IMG/VR virus record: IMGVR_UViG_3300032083_002332
Span: 1-27,341 of that record
Source of the DNA: a virus
DNA: 27,341 nucleotides
Direction: 5' to 3' (one strand)
Within the stretch, counting starts at the first letter, position 1, and each line of letters starts with the position of its first letter. Positions 1 to 8,540 of the stretch are shown here, piece after piece. A model generated the notes under the pieces. It had not been told where the DNA came from. It ran no database searches and saw nothing but the letters and a program-made list of their open reading frames with translations. A program made the translations under genes and the position numbers.

Positions 1-392
1 ATGAAAATATGTATGCCTTATATGATAAGGATAAAATTCAAAAATATTTAGCGGATGATACTATAAAAATAGTTCCTTTAAGTTTTATGAGGGGTAATAC
101 CTTTATGAATTCTGTAGTAATAGTAGATGAAGCCCAAAATGTAACCCATACTCAAATGGAAATGGTAGTAACCAGAATAGGATTAAACTCTAAAATGATA
201 GTTTGTGGTGATAAAAAACAAATAGATTTAAAGAGAAAAATGGATTCTGGTTTTAATTTTTTATATAAAGCTAGTACCCAAATTGAGGGTTTATCATCTG
301 TAGAATTAACTACTAATCATAGAAGTCCTATAGTAGAACAACTAGTAGATTTTTATACGGATGCTCATAAAAAGGGACTATTAAAAAGCTGA
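1..392 (+). CDS. phoH: PhoH-family ATPase, C-terminal part (5' truncated)
   Basis: The reading frame is already open at the window edge (codons from base 3), so only about the last 130 residues are present and the ATG at 9 is probably internal. The sequence shows a Walker B-like VIVDEAQN followed by QMEMVVTRIG, SKMIVCGDKKQIDL and ELTTNHRSPIVEQLV, the ordered motifs of the PhoH/superfamily-1-like ATPase core. The Walker A part lies outside the window. PhoH-like proteins are common in marine T4-like phages; their role is unsettled (RNA- or phosphate-starvation-related NTPase). The stop codon TGA overlaps the promoter-like element that precedes the neck genes, so this gene probably ends an upstream unit. 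Family assignment is firm; function in the phage is not known. Confidence 0.85.
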   Translation, partial: ENMYALYDKDKIQKYLADDTIKIVPLSFMRGNTFMNSVVIVDEAQNVTHTQMEMVVTRIGLNSKMIVCGDKKQIDLKRKMDSGFNFLYKASTQIEGLSSVELTTNHRSPIVEQLVDFYTDAHKKGLLKS

Positions 393-404
393 TATTTATA
401 AATA
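391..404 (+). promoter_or_regulatory. Late-promoter-like element before the neck genes
   Basis: GATATTTATAAATA directly follows the phoH stop. It contains an exact TATAAATA at 397-404, the T4 late-promoter consensus. The start codon follows at 409, so a transcript begun from it would have almost no leader. Promoter function is inferred from motif and position. Confidence 0.55.
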
Positions 405-408
405 AAAT

Positions 409-1560
409 ATGGCTAACATTCCCATATATCCCGGCAGTTCATCCTTTTTTCCTGGAGATACCCCTTTTGCATTCTATGATAATGATTTACAATTCCAAAT
501 AGATGCTGATAAAGTAACTACTTTTTGTAGTAGAAGATTGGGTTATCCCATAGTAGAAGTAGAACTACAGGATATAAATTTTTATGCTGCTTTTGAAGAA
601 GCTGTAACTACATATGGAAATGAAATATATGCTTATAAAGTAAGACAAGATTATTTATCTATGGAGGGTTCTCCAACAGGATCTAATTTTAATAATACAT
701 TGGTAACACCTAATATGGGTGCAATGGTTAGATTGTCTCAACAATATGGTGAAGGAGCAGGAACTGGGGGTAATGTTACTTGGAGAAAAGGAGTTTTAAA
801 TACTACTAAAAATGTTCAAAATTATGATTTAAATGCATGGGCTGCTGAAAGTGCATCCTTAGGTAGTAATGACTCTATAGAAATAAAAAGAATTTTTTAC
901 TATGCAGATCCTGCTGTAGTAAGATTTTTCGATCCTTATGCATCTACGGGCATTGGGTTTAATAGTATGATGGATAATTTTGGTTTCGGGAGTTTTTCTC
1001 CTGCTATTAACTTTCTAATGATGCCTTTAAGCTTTGATATGCAAAAAATACAAGGCATAGAGTTAAATGATCAAGTTAGAAAATCTAATTATTCTTTTGA
1101 ATTAATAAATAACCAGTTAAAAGTATTTCCTATTCCTATTGAGGATGGAAAAATATACTTTGAATATATAAAAACCCAAGATAGATATTCTTCTTCATTT
1201 GATAATAATTATGGAGGGGTTACTAATGTCTCTAACGTACCCTATACTAATCCTACTTATACTCAAATTAATTCTGTAGGTAGAAGTTGGATTTTTGAAT
1301 ATACTTTAGCATTATGTAAAGAAATGTTAGGGTATGTAAGAGGTAAATTTTCTACAGTTCCTATTCCAGATTCAGAGGTCAGCCTAAATCAATCAGATTT
1401 AATATCAGCTGCTACTGAAGAAAAAACCGCTTTATTGGAAAGACTTAGATCGTACTTGGAGGAAACTTCAAGGGAAAAATTATTAGAAAGAAGGGCACAA
1501 GAGGCTGAATTCAAACAAACTGAATTAGCCCAAACCCCATACGTAATTTATATAGGATAA
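409..1560 (+). CDS. 13: Neck protein, T4 gp13-like
   Basis: This 383-residue protein probably belongs to the head-to-tail connector (neck) that closes the filled head, as gp13 does in T4. The supporting region is the C-terminal third: WIFEYTLALCKEMLGYVRGKF, then a VPIPDSEVSLNQSDL segment and an acidic/Arg-rich helix with LEETSREKLLERRAQEAE, which matches my memory of gp13 homologues in marine T4-like phages. It is longer than T4 gp13 (309 residues). The middle is rich in Gly, Asn and aromatic residues. The start ATGGCTAAC sits five bases after the promoter-like element. It overlaps the next gene by one base (TAATG), and the order 13-14-15 supports the call. The family call is moderate; no catalytic residues are expected. 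Confidence 0.65.
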   Translation: MANIPIYPGSSSFFPGDTPFAFYDNDLQFQIDADKVTTFCSRRLGYPIVEVELQDINFYAAFEEAVTTYGNEIYAYKVRQDYLSMEGSPTGSNFNNTLVTPNMGAMVRLSQQYGEGAGTGGNVTWRKGVLNTTKNVQNYDLNAWAAESASLGSNDSIEIKRIFYYADPAVVRFFDPYASTGIGFNSMMDNFGFGSFSPAINFLMMPLSFDMQKIQGIELNDQVRKSNYSFELINNQLKVFPIPIEDGKIYFEYIKTQDRYSSSFDNNYGGVTNVSNVPYTNPTYTQINSVGRSWIFEYTLALCKEMLGYVRGKFSTVPIPDSEVSLNQSDLISAATEEKTALLERLRSYLEETSREKLLERRAQEAEFKQTELAQTPYVIYIG

Positions 1561-2075
1561 TGGCTTTATTTGGAACACAAAGAGATGTATCTCTGATAAG
1601 ACATTTAAACAGAGAATTAATGGGTAACATTATTACCCAGCAGGCATCTTTTTATTCAATTAGGTTAAAAGAAACTAAGGTTAATATGTATGGTGAAGCT
1701 GCTGGTGGATATTTGTTTGAAGGTCCTTTTATATTTAACTGTTTAGTTCAAAGAACCCCTCAAATGTTCCAGGAATCTGATATGATATTGGAAACTCAAT
1801 ATGAAGTAACTTTTAGATTTCTAAGAGACGATTTAGTAGATGCTAATGTAGTACCTAAAGTGGGTGATTATATATTGTATGAAGATAACTACCATATAAT
1901 AAATGATTTATATTCTAACCAATATTTTGTAGGTAAAAATCCAGATTATCCTAATGAGCAAAACCCTCTAAATCCTGGTTTAGCTAATTATGGAAATAAT
2001 TTATCTACTATTTGTATAACTAATATTGTACCTGCGGATAGGGTTGGCATTACTAAAGAAAGATACAATCAATAA
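1560..2075 (+). CDS. 14: Neck / head-completion protein, T4 gp14-like
   Basis: The gene encodes 171 residues. The middle has a beta-rich pattern (YEVTFRFLRDDL, then VPKVGDYILYEDNYHIINDLY), followed by QYFVGKNPDYPNEQNPLNP, the 'binding partner, distance, flat loop' layout of phage head-closure and neck proteins. T4 gp14 is larger (256 residues), so this would be a reduced version. It starts on the last A of the gp13-like stop codon and ends by overlapping the next ATG in the same TAATG fashion, so the three genes are translationally coupled. Position between gp13-like and gp15-like genes is the main support; sequence alone would only suggest a connector protein. Confidence 0.55.
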   Translation: MALFGTQRDVSLIRHLNRELMGNIITQQASFYSIRLKETKVNMYGEAAGGYLFEGPFIFNCLVQRTPQMFQESDMILETQYEVTFRFLRDDLVDANVVPKVGDYILYEDNYHIINDLYSNQYFVGKNPDYPNEQNPLNPGLANYGNNLSTICITNIVPADRVGITKERYNQ

Positions 2076-2983
2076 TGGCACAGGAAAGAAGAAAACCCAT
2101 CCCCCCTAGACAGAAAGAACTATCTAAACGTCTCCAAACTCCATATAGGGATGATGAAGGAAGATTTGATAGGGGTAATCCTAATAATGCTACTTTTGAC
2201 AACTTAAATAGGGGTAACCAAATATCTTTTAAAGGAGATGATGTAAAACCTTTTTCCATTGGTATTAAGGATATAGATGAAGCAATAACTTTTTACATGA
2301 AGGAAATTATAAAGCCTTCTGTAATACAAAATGGGAGTAGGATAGATGTTCCTGTGTTGTATGGGGATTCTGAAAGATGGAACCAAATTAACAAATTAGG
2401 ATATTTAAGAGATGGTAATGATAAACCCATGTTACCCCTTATTTTATTTAAAAGGACTAATTTAACTAAAGAAAGGTTTACTTCTAAAATAGATGCTAAT
2501 AATCCTAACAATTTACAAGTATTTACTAAAGCTTACAATAAGCAAAATGCATATAGCAATTTTAGAATATTAAATAAAGATTTTCCTGAAAAACAATTCT
2601 ATGCTACTATAATACCCGATTATGTTACATTAGACTATGATGTACTTATATCTACTTATTTTATAGAACAAAATAATAAAATTATAGAAGCAATGAATTA
2701 TGCTTCTGACTCATATTGGGGTGACCCTGAAAAATTTAAGTTTAGAGCTAGAATAGATAGTTTTGCTACTAACACTGAAATTCCTTTAGGAGCTGAACGT
2801 ATTGTAAAAACAAACTTTAGTATAAAACTTTATGGGTATATTATTCCAGACACTTATTTAAAAGATATAAATGCAGTTAAAAAATTTAATGGAAAAACCC
2901 AAATTAACATCTTATCAGAAACACAAATACCAGCTGACAATACTCAAAGCATAAATCAGCGTATTTATAATCAAGAACTATAA
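2075..2983 (+). CDS. 15: Tail sheath stabiliser / tail terminator, T4 gp15-like
   Basis: This 302-residue protein resembles T4 gp15, the hexameric ring that caps the tail and joins it to the neck. A disordered, charged N-terminus of about 65 residues is followed by IDEAITFYMKEIIKPSVIQ, then VPVLYGDSERWNQI and LPLILFKRTN. This matches gp15's 'VPITYASKEHF ... LPRINL' order. Later come DYDVLISTYFIEQNNKIIEAMNY and TNFSIKLYGYIIPD, equivalent to the gp15 segments around ELSIFTRYEDDMFQIVEQI and SLTFEVNGWMYPP. The length is close to T4 gp15 (272). It is the last of three coupled neck/connector genes; only three bases separate its stop from the adhesin gene that follows. Confidence 0.65.
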   Translation: MAQERRKPIPPRQKELSKRLQTPYRDDEGRFDRGNPNNATFDNLNRGNQISFKGDDVKPFSIGIKDIDEAITFYMKEIIKPSVIQNGSRIDVPVLYGDSERWNQINKLGYLRDGNDKPMLPLILFKRTNLTKERFTSKIDANNPNNLQVFTKAYNKQNAYSNFRILNKDFPEKQFYATIIPDYVTLDYDVLISTYFIEQNNKIIEAMNYASDSYWGDPEKFKFRARIDSFATNTEIPLGAERIVKTNFSIKLYGYIIPDTYLKDINAVKKFNGKTQINILSETQIPADNTQSINQRIYNQEL

Positions 2984-2986
2984 CAA

Positions 2987-4639
2987 ATGGCTAATACATT
3001 TATATCAACTAGCATAGCTACGGGTCTCGTTATTGAGGCTGCTCACGTTACACAATCCGCAGATGCTTTTACAGGTACCGAAGCATATGATATTACTATA
3101 TCAGGTTCCTTAGACATAAATAATGCTCCTATAACTAATTTAACAGCATCAGGTAATATAAGTGCAAGTGGTGATATTACTGGTAATACTGGTTCATTTC
3201 AGCATATAAACCTTCCTCAAGGAGCAGCTATAAAATCACTTCCTGGTGGTAATGTTGAAATCATATCTGAAGATGGGGCATTTTTACAAATTACTGATAG
3301 CTTTATTTTTGATAACAATGGAGCAACCTTCGCTGTAAACGCTCAAGGAGATGTATCTGATATTAGACATATAACAGCATCTGGTAATATAAGTGCAAGT
3401 GGTGATATATTTGGAGATAGAATTTATTCAAATAATATTCAAGTTGTAAGACATGTAAGTAATACTACATTTCTAGGTAAAACAGGTGTATCAACTAACA
3501 TACTTGGATCTATAACAGCATCAATTATAAGTGCAAGTGGTGATATAATAGGAGCAACCTTTGGAGATTCCTCAGGAAATATAATATTTTCAGGTAATGT
3601 AAGTGGTAGTGGAACTAACTCTTCATATTTTGGAGATGAATATAATGCGCATGGTGGAGATGCAAATTCAGGATTTACTTTACTATCTTTAGGTGCTAAA
3701 CCAAGTATACATGCCTCAGGAGCTTCTCTTGTAATAGGTAATACTACTAACTCAACACAAACAGGTATTGATTTAATAGGTGAAGTAACAGCATCTGGTA
3801 ACATAAGCTCAAGTGCAATTATAGAAGCTGGAACAATTCAATCTAATGGTACATCAACAGCTAAAACAAGAATAATTATTGACCCAGGAACTGGGAATGG
3901 AGCACAGTTGGAAATGTCATCAGCTGGAAATCTAGCAATAGCTACTGATGAAGGAGGTACACTAACATCTACTACTTTTCTTAGTAATAATGTTATAGCA
4001 TCTAATAATATAAGTGCAAGTGGAGAAATGGGAGCCGATTCTCTTAGAGTAGAAAATCGTGCATCAGGAGTTACTGCTGATGTAATAATATCAGGATCTA
4101 CATTTGATGGAGATTCGAGAGATGCACAAATTATATACCCCAATCATGGACTACATTTTAATAGTGACAATGGTACTCATAATCATGTATTGGCATTAGC
4201 AAGTAATGGTGTTGGTATAAGAAGGCAACCTGCTGATGCTAATAATGCTTTAGAGGTATCTGGCAGTATTCAAGTAATAGATGGTGATATATTTGGAGCT
4301 ACTAATATTACAGCATCTGGTCATGGATTATTTCAAGCAGGTAAACCTATTATTACACATACCTCTTCTCCTATTTCATCTTCTTTGGCTAATGCTGGGA
4401 AATATCATATAGTAGGAGGTACATTAACAGCTTCTATAGTTTTAGATAGTAATGCTCCCGTAGGTGCTGAATATGAATTTTTCCAAACATCATCAGCGGG
4501 TCAATTCTTATTTGAATCTGCTTCAGGTACAACAGTAATATCCAAAAACGGAAGTTTAAGATTGGCTCAACAGGGTTCATCAGCAGTACTTAAGAAAGTA
4601 TCCACTACTACTTTCCATTTAATGGGTGACTTAACATAA
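2987..4639 (+). CDS. Repeat-rich tail fibre / adhesin protein (module 1)
   Basis: The 550-residue product has a low-complexity, Ser/Gly/Asn/Ala-rich make-up typical of trimeric phage fibres. An imperfect unit ITASGNISASGDI recurs at about residues 53-64, 130-141, 177-187, 268-279 and 337-348, with a partial copy near 442. Repeats are spaced by beta-prone segments that contain short GD or GDI turns. The C-terminal 100 residues are repeat-free (AGKYHIVGGTLTASIVLD to the end, finishing FHLMGDLT) and may be a trimerisation or tip domain. It begins a unit of three tightly packed genes with a LamG-like protein downstream. A receptor-binding or fibre role is inferred from composition and context; no enzymatic motif is visible. 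Confidence 0.65.
   Translation: MANTFISTSIATGLVIEAAHVTQSADAFTGTEAYDITISGSLDINNAPITNLTASGNISASGDITGNTGSFQHINLPQGAAIKSLPGGNVEIISEDGAFLQITDSFIFDNNGATFAVNAQGDVSDIRHITASGNISASGDIFGDRIYSNNIQVVRHVSNTTFLGKTGVSTNILGSITASIISASGDIIGATFGDSSGNIIFSGNVSGSGTNSSYFGDEYNAHGGDANSGFTLLSLGAKPSIHASGASLVIGNTTNSTQTGIDLIGEVTASGNISSSAIIEAGTIQSNGTSTAKTRIIIDPGTGNGAQLEMSSAGNLAIATDEGGTLTSTTFLSNNVIASNNISASGEMGADSLRVENRASGVTADVIISGSTFDGDSRDAQIIYPNHGLHFNSDNGTHNHVLALASNGVGIRRQPADANNALEVSGSIQVIDGDIFGATNITASGHGLFQAGKPIITHTSSPISSSLANAGKYHIVGGTLTASIVLDSNAPVGAEYEFFQTSSAGQFLFESASGTTVISKNGSLRLAQQGSSAVLKKVSTTTFHLMGDLT
3143..4322 (+). repeat. Degenerate ~36-bp coding repeats (ASG units)
   Basis: Copies lie at 3143-3178, 3374-3409, 3515-3547, 3788-3821 and 3996-4030, with a partial one at 4310-4322. 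Each has the core ACAGCATCTGGTAATATAAG followed by TGCAAGTGGTGATAT; the first two differ at only two positions. All are in the same reading frame, so they encode protein repeats. Their DNA-level conservation could also allow homologous exchange between fibre genes; a related copy lies at 8877-8911 in the second fibre gene. Confidence 0.75.
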
Positions 4640-4643
4640 TCAA

Positions 4644-5366
4644 ATGAGTAAAATAGGACCCATAGCACAATCAGATACTTCCATTATAACTGATGGGTTA
4701 GTATTCAATATGGACTTTTCTAAGTTTGCATGTTATCCCAGATCTGGAACAACATGTACAGATTTAAATGCATCAATAGATGGCACATTTACTAATGGTG
4801 CTTCATTTACTTCAGATGATTTAGGTGCATTTGTGGGAGATGGAGTAGATGATCATATAAATTGTGGAAACAATGCAATTTTCCAAAGTTTTCCATTAAC
4901 AATTGAAGCATGGGTTTTCTGTGATACTGATAAAGATAGAAATGCCATATTAACAAAAGGACGATCATCAGGTAACGCGGGTGATAGAAATTTAGACATT
5001 ATCTGGATTGATACTACTAGAACTAATATGGATTTTATAGTAAGTGATGGATCTAGTTTTGTTGTAAACTTACAAGCTACTAAACCATCAGCTGGGGCCT
5101 GGCACCATATAATAGCACAGTGGGATGGTACAACTAATTCTAATACAGCTAAACTTTTTACGGATACGGTTTTAGCGGGCCAAACCACTGCTACAGGCAC
5201 AGGATTTGCAACTAATCTTAATGTTTTTATAGGTGGACAACATCCCAGTAACGCTAATAGAACTTGGGATGGTAAAATTGCTGTAATTAGAGCTTATAAT
5301 AGAGTTCTTACCACGGATGAAATATCTATTAATTATAATGCATTAAAAGAAAGATTCGGATTATGA
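4644..5366 (+). CDS. LamG/concanavalin-A-like lectin domain protein (module 1)
   Basis: The 240 residues form one laminin-G-like jelly-roll (LamG_3 type). Visible landmarks are GLVFNMDFSK at the N-terminus, AFVGDGVDDHINCGNN, LTIEAWVFCDTD, AGAWHHIIAQWDG, KLFTDTVLAG and the closing strand plus helix GKIAVIRAYNRVLTTDEI followed by NYNALKERFGL. Such domains bind glycans in many phage tail proteins. No signal peptide or membrane segment is present, as expected for a virion protein. It follows the fibre gene by four bases and overlaps the next gene by ATGA. A glycan-binding tip or decoration of the adjacent fibre is the likely role; the ligand cannot be read from sequence. Confidence 0.8.
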   Translation: MSKIGPIAQSDTSIITDGLVFNMDFSKFACYPRSGTTCTDLNASIDGTFTNGASFTSDDLGAFVGDGVDDHINCGNNAIFQSFPLTIEAWVFCDTDKDRNAILTKGRSSGNAGDRNLDIIWIDTTRTNMDFIVSDGSSFVVNLQATKPSAGAWHHIIAQWDGTTNSNTAKLFTDTVLAGQTTATGTGFATNLNVFIGGQHPSNANRTWDGKIAVIRAYNRVLTTDEISINYNALKERFGL

Positions 5367-5617
5367 GTAAGTATGATAGAAAATATATTATATTTAACGT
5401 TAGTGAATTAAGTACTTTAGATTTTAGTCAAGTATTAGAAACATCTATTGATACAATAAATTATAATATAGCAGAAACCCAAACAGTAGTAAAATATGTA
5501 GGTGATATGCCGTCATCTATACAAGCACTTACTACTAAGGAAGGACCATACACCCATAGTGAAATAATTACTATCTTAGATGGTCCAACATGGAATGATC
5601 CTAATGATGGTATTTAA
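5363..5617 (+). CDS. Small protein closing adhesin module 1, function unknown
   Basis: This 84-residue protein starts on the stop codon of the LamG gene (ATGA), so it is probably translated by coupling. It is acidic and has no Cys, signal peptide or membrane helix. Recognisable segments are RKYIIFNVSEL, TQTVVKYVGDMPSSIQALT and YTHSEIITILDGPTWN. I do not recognise a named family. Its position at the end of a fibre-lectin unit suggests a fibre chaperone, a capping subunit or a minor virion protein. The parallel 95-residue gene at 10100 holds the same place in the second module, though I see no clear sequence similarity between them. Confidence 0.7.
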   Translation: MSKYDRKYIIFNVSELSTLDFSQVLETSIDTINYNIAETQTVVKYVGDMPSSIQALTTKEGPYTHSEIITILDGPTWNDPNDGI

Positions 5618-5628
5618 TTAAATTTATT

Positions 5629-5645
5629 ATATTTATTATAGTAAA
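5629..5645 (+). promoter_or_regulatory. Promoter-like ATATTTA element before the coiled-coil gene
   Basis: ATATTTATTATAGTAAA lies in the 36-base gap between adhesin module 1 and the next gene, whose ATG is at 5654. It is a variant of the element found before the sheath, tube and tape-measure genes. Confidence 0.45.
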
Positions 5646-5653
5646 AATAAGTC

Positions 5654-5908
5654 ATGATTAAAGAAAAAAAAGTTTTAACAGAGGAAGAAATTAAAAATTT
5701 AAAAGAATTAAAAACAGATTTTGATAGCTTAATATATTCGTTAGGTACGGTAGAAGCTGAAATTAATGTTTTAGAAAATTCTAAAATTGAATTAAAAAGA
5801 AGGTTAGCTGAACTAACTAAAAAAGAAAAAATAGTTGTTAAAGAATTAGAGGAAAAATATGGCGCCGGTAAATTATCATTAGATACTGGTGAAATTCAAC
5901 CCTTATAA
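5654..5908 (+). CDS. Small coiled-coil protein, function unknown
   Basis: The product has 84 residues. Residues 8-70 are almost entirely a charged heptad-like helix pair (LTEEEIKNLKELKTDFDSLI, a short YSLGTVEAE link, then LENSKIELKRRLAEL). A conserved-looking end, EKYGAGKLSLDTGEI, follows. The layout suggests a helical hairpin of prefoldin-like or tail-chaperone type. It has its own promoter-like element upstream and another one downstream before the sheath gene, so it may be transcribed separately. Similar short coiled-coil proteins with a 'KYG.G.ldl.tGe' ending occur next to sheath genes in other marine or Bacteroidetes T4-like phages, by my recollection. A role in sheath assembly is only a guess. 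Confidence 0.7.
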   Translation: MIKEKKVLTEEEIKNLKELKTDFDSLIYSLGTVEAEINVLENSKIELKRRLAELTKKEKIVVKELEEKYGAGKLSLDTGEIQPL

Positions 5909-5930
5909 TAGTTTTTTTTAAAAAGTTTTT

Positions 5931-5946
5931 GATATTTATAATAAAA
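5931..5946 (+). promoter_or_regulatory. Late-promoter-like element before the tail sheath gene
   Basis: GATATTTATAATAAAA lies between a T/A run (5911-5930) and the sheath ATG at 5962. The same 15-base core is found before the tail-tube and tape-measure genes. Confidence 0.55.
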
Positions 5947-5961
5947 CTTAAATAAAGACTA

Positions 5962-7989
5962 ATGGCTGAAATTATTCTATCTCCTGGTGTACTAGCTAAC
6001 GAAAATGATCAATCCCAAATTAGATCCTTACCCGTAGTAGCTGGTGCCGCTATTATAGGCCCCACAGTAAAAGGTAAACCCAACATTCCTAGATTAGTTA
6101 CTACATTTAGTGAATTCCAAGCTGAATTTGGTACTACTTTTCTTTCGGCTTCTGCTCAGGAATATTCGTTTTTAACTTCTATTTCAGCTAATAATTATTT
6201 TCAGCAAGGAGGTACATCACTATTAGTAACTAGGGTAGCAAATGGCACATTTGCCCCCGCTACTTCCTCTAATATTGATAGTGAGGTATTTACTGGTGGG
6301 TTAAAAACAGGAGTTAATCAATTACTAGGTTCCTTAAGTACCTTTTCTGGATCAGGAGCTGGAGGTACTTTTGCTATATCTGCCTCTCTTATAACAGGAG
6401 GTGGTGCCGGATTTACAGGTAGTATTACAATAGCACCTGGTGGAACAGTAGCAACTACAATTTCTAGTAGTGCTGGAAGCGGATTCCAAGCAGGGGATAC
6501 TATAACTGTAACTTCTCAATCTTTGGGAGCTACAACAGGGGGTGGAACTAATTTAGTAATTACATTAAATAGTAATGATTTAGCTTCTACATCTCCATTT
6601 GAATTAGAAACATTATCTGAAGGTGCTATTTTAAATAATACCCAAACAACTCCAGGATCACCTGATCTAGTAGGACCAGGAGGTACTTTAACTAACGGTA
6701 CAGCCGATAATATTAGATACGAAATAACAGGACGTAATATAGATCAAGGAGTATTTACTTTAGTTATTAGAAGGGGTGATGATACTACCAATAGTAAAAC
6801 TATATTAGAAACATTTACTAATTTATCTCTAGATCCCCGACAGTCTAACTATATAGAAAGAGTAATTGGTAATCAAGTTCAAGATGTAATAGGATCTGGT
6901 ACATCAGATCCATTTATTAGAACCTCTGGTTCATTCCCTAATGCTTCTCGATTTGTAAGAGTAAAATCAGTTTCTCTACCTACTCCTGATTATTTTAATA
7001 ATAATGGAGGAGCTAAAGCTGAATTTACAGCCTCTCTCCCTACAGCACAATCTGGAACATTCGGTGGTGGTACAGGTGAAGTATTTACAGGCGCTAATAC
7101 ATTGTATGAAAAAATAGGAACTAGAACACAAGGATTAGTAGCTACAGATTATGATGATGCTATTAATTTATTAGCAAATAAAGATGAATATAAGTTTAAT
7201 GTAATTTCCGCTCCTGGTCTTAATAATGCTGATCATGCTACTCAAGTGGGTAGAATTATTGAAGTAGTAGAAAATAGAGGAGATGCTATAGCAGTAGTCG
7301 ATTTAGTAAAATATGGTTCTACTATTACTACAGTAACATCCGAAGCTGGAGAAAGAGATTCATCATTTGCTGCTGCTTATTGGCCATGGTTACAAGTAGC
7401 AGAACCTACTAATGGTCAAATAGTATGGGTCCCAGCATCCACATTAATACCAGGTGTTTATGCAAATACAGATGCTACATCAGAAACATGGTTCGCACCA
7501 GCTGGATTTAGTAGAGGTGGGTTATTAGGAGTAGTACAAGCAGAAAGAAAATTATCTCAATCCCAAAGAGATTCATTGTATGTAGGTAAAGTTAATCCAA
7601 TAGCTACATTCCCCGGAAGAGGAGTAGTTGTATTTGGTCAGAAAACACTACAACAAAGACAAACGGCATTAGATAGAGTAAATGTAAGAAGATTATTAAT
7701 TAGTTTGAAATCGTTTATCTCACAAATTTCTGATAACTTAGTATTTGAGCAAAATACAGCTGCCACTAGAAATAACTTCCTAACCCAAGTAAACCCATTC
7801 TTGGAAAGTGTGCAACAAAGACAGGGATTATTTGCATTTAAAGTAGTAATGGACGATACCAATAATACTCCAGATGTAATCGATAGGAACCAATTAGTTG
7901 GACAGATTTTCCTACAACCTACTAGAACTGCTGAATTCATATTATTAGACTTCAACATCTTACCAACGGGTGCAACATTCCCATCTTAA
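5962..7989 (+). CDS. 18: Contractile tail sheath protein, T4 gp18-like
   Basis: The 675 residues are close to T4 gp18 (659). Sheath subunits form the helical sleeve that contracts to drive the tube into the host. The N-terminus (SPGVLANENDQSQIRSLPV, then VAGAAIIGPTVKGK) is the sheath start motif. Residues about 95-390 are a Gly/Ser/Thr-rich variable region inserted between conserved parts. The conserved C-terminal half includes AAYWPWLQV, VWVPASTLIPGVYA, FAPAGFSRGGLLGV, NPIATFPGRGVVVFGQKTL and VNVRRLLISLKSFI, ending in the usual strand exchanged between neighbours (RTAEFILLDFNILPTGATF). It lies directly before the tube gene, as in T4. The assignment is secure. Confidence 0.97.
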   Translation: MAEIILSPGVLANENDQSQIRSLPVVAGAAIIGPTVKGKPNIPRLVTTFSEFQAEFGTTFLSASAQEYSFLTSISANNYFQQGGTSLLVTRVANGTFAPATSSNIDSEVFTGGLKTGVNQLLGSLSTFSGSGAGGTFAISASLITGGGAGFTGSITIAPGGTVATTISSSAGSGFQAGDTITVTSQSLGATTGGGTNLVITLNSNDLASTSPFELETLSEGAILNNTQTTPGSPDLVGPGGTLTNGTADNIRYEITGRNIDQGVFTLVIRRGDDTTNSKTILETFTNLSLDPRQSNYIERVIGNQVQDVIGSGTSDPFIRTSGSFPNASRFVRVKSVSLPTPDYFNNNGGAKAEFTASLPTAQSGTFGGGTGEVFTGANTLYEKIGTRTQGLVATDYDDAINLLANKDEYKFNVISAPGLNNADHATQVGRIIEVVENRGDAIAVVDLVKYGSTITTVTSEAGERDSSFAAAYWPWLQVAEPTNGQIVWVPASTLIPGVYANTDATSETWFAPAGFSRGGLLGVVQAERKLSQSQRDSLYVGKVNPIATFPGRGVVVFGQKTLQQRQTALDRVNVRRLLISLKSFISQISDNLVFEQNTAATRNNFLTQVNPFLESVQQRQGLFAFKVVMDDTNNTPDVIDRNQLVGQIFLQPTRTAEFILLDFNILPTGATFPS

Positions 7990-8004
7990 AAAATTTAAAT
8001 TTAG

Positions 8005-8020
8005 AATATTTATAATAAAA
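8005..8020 (+). promoter_or_regulatory. Late-promoter-like element before the tail tube gene
   Basis: AATATTTATAATAAAA ends seven bases before the tube ATG at 8028. It shares its 15-base core with the copies before the sheath and tape-measure genes. Confidence 0.55.
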
Positions 8021-8027
8021 TAGAAAC

Positions 8028-8516
8028 ATGCCAGTATTAGATCCAAACGAAATATTTTTTACCGCATTTGAACCGAAACAACAGAATAGGTTTATAATGT
8101 TTATAGATGGGTTTCCGGCTTATCAAATAAAAGGAGTAGGTGCAATTAGTGTAACTCAGGGAACTGTAGCTCTTAATCATATCAATATTCAAAGATATGT
8201 GAAAGGAAAAACAGTTTGGAATCCTATTACATTTACTTTATTTGATCCTATCACACCATCAGGTGCACAAGCGGTAATGGAATGGGTTCGTTTACATCAC
8301 GAATCAGTAACTGGTAGAGATGGTTATTCTGATTTCTATAAGAAAAATCTTACCTTTAACGTTTTAGGTCCAGTAGGAGATATTGTTTCCGAATGGGTTA
8401 TTAAAGGTGCTTTAATTACCGAAGCTTCATTTGGTGATTACAATTATGATAATGCGGATGCTGCTCAAGAAATTACAATGACTGTACAACCAGATTATTG
8501 TGTATTGAATTTCTAA
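8028..8516 (+). CDS. 19: Tail tube protein, T4 gp19-like
   Basis: At 162 residues it matches T4 gp19 (163). It stacks as hexamers to make the inner tail tube. Typical landmarks are the N-terminal strand with EPKQQNRFIMFIDGFPAYQI, the KTVWNPITFTLFDPITPSGA segment, WVRLHHESVTGRDGYSDFYK and the C-terminal ITMTVQPDYCVLNF. It follows the sheath gene by 38 bases with its own promoter-like element, and is followed by a strong hairpin, so it is probably a highly expressed single-gene unit. The start is fixed by the MPVLDPNEIFF N-terminus typical of the family. The assignment is secure. Confidence 0.97.
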   Translation: MPVLDPNEIFFTAFEPKQQNRFIMFIDGFPAYQIKGVGAISVTQGTVALNHINIQRYVKGKTVWNPITFTLFDPITPSGAQAVMEWVRLHHESVTGRDGYSDFYKKNLTFNVLGPVGDIVSEWVIKGALITEASFGDYNYDNADAAQEITMTVQPDYCVLNF

Positions 8517-8540
8517 TTTATTTATTTATTTATATTTTTG

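Noticed and set aside
3439-4143. Minus-strand ORFs opposite the first fibre gene
   Set aside because: Both are antisense shadows of repetitive fibre coding sequence; composition follows the repeats and no family is recognisable.
3143-4322. Regular repeats considered as a CRISPR array
   Set aside because: They are in frame, imperfect, unevenly spaced and encode ASG protein units inside an open gene.
5909-5931. T/A-rich tract GTTTTTTTTAAAAAGTTTTT-like after the coiled-coil gene as a terminator
   Set aside because: Only A-T pairs could form the stem and no G+C-rich core is present; not supported as a terminator.
7638-7958. 106-residue Cys-rich minus-strand ORF
   Set aside because: Antisense to the most conserved part of the tail sheath gene; cysteines arise from reverse-complemented CA-rich codons.
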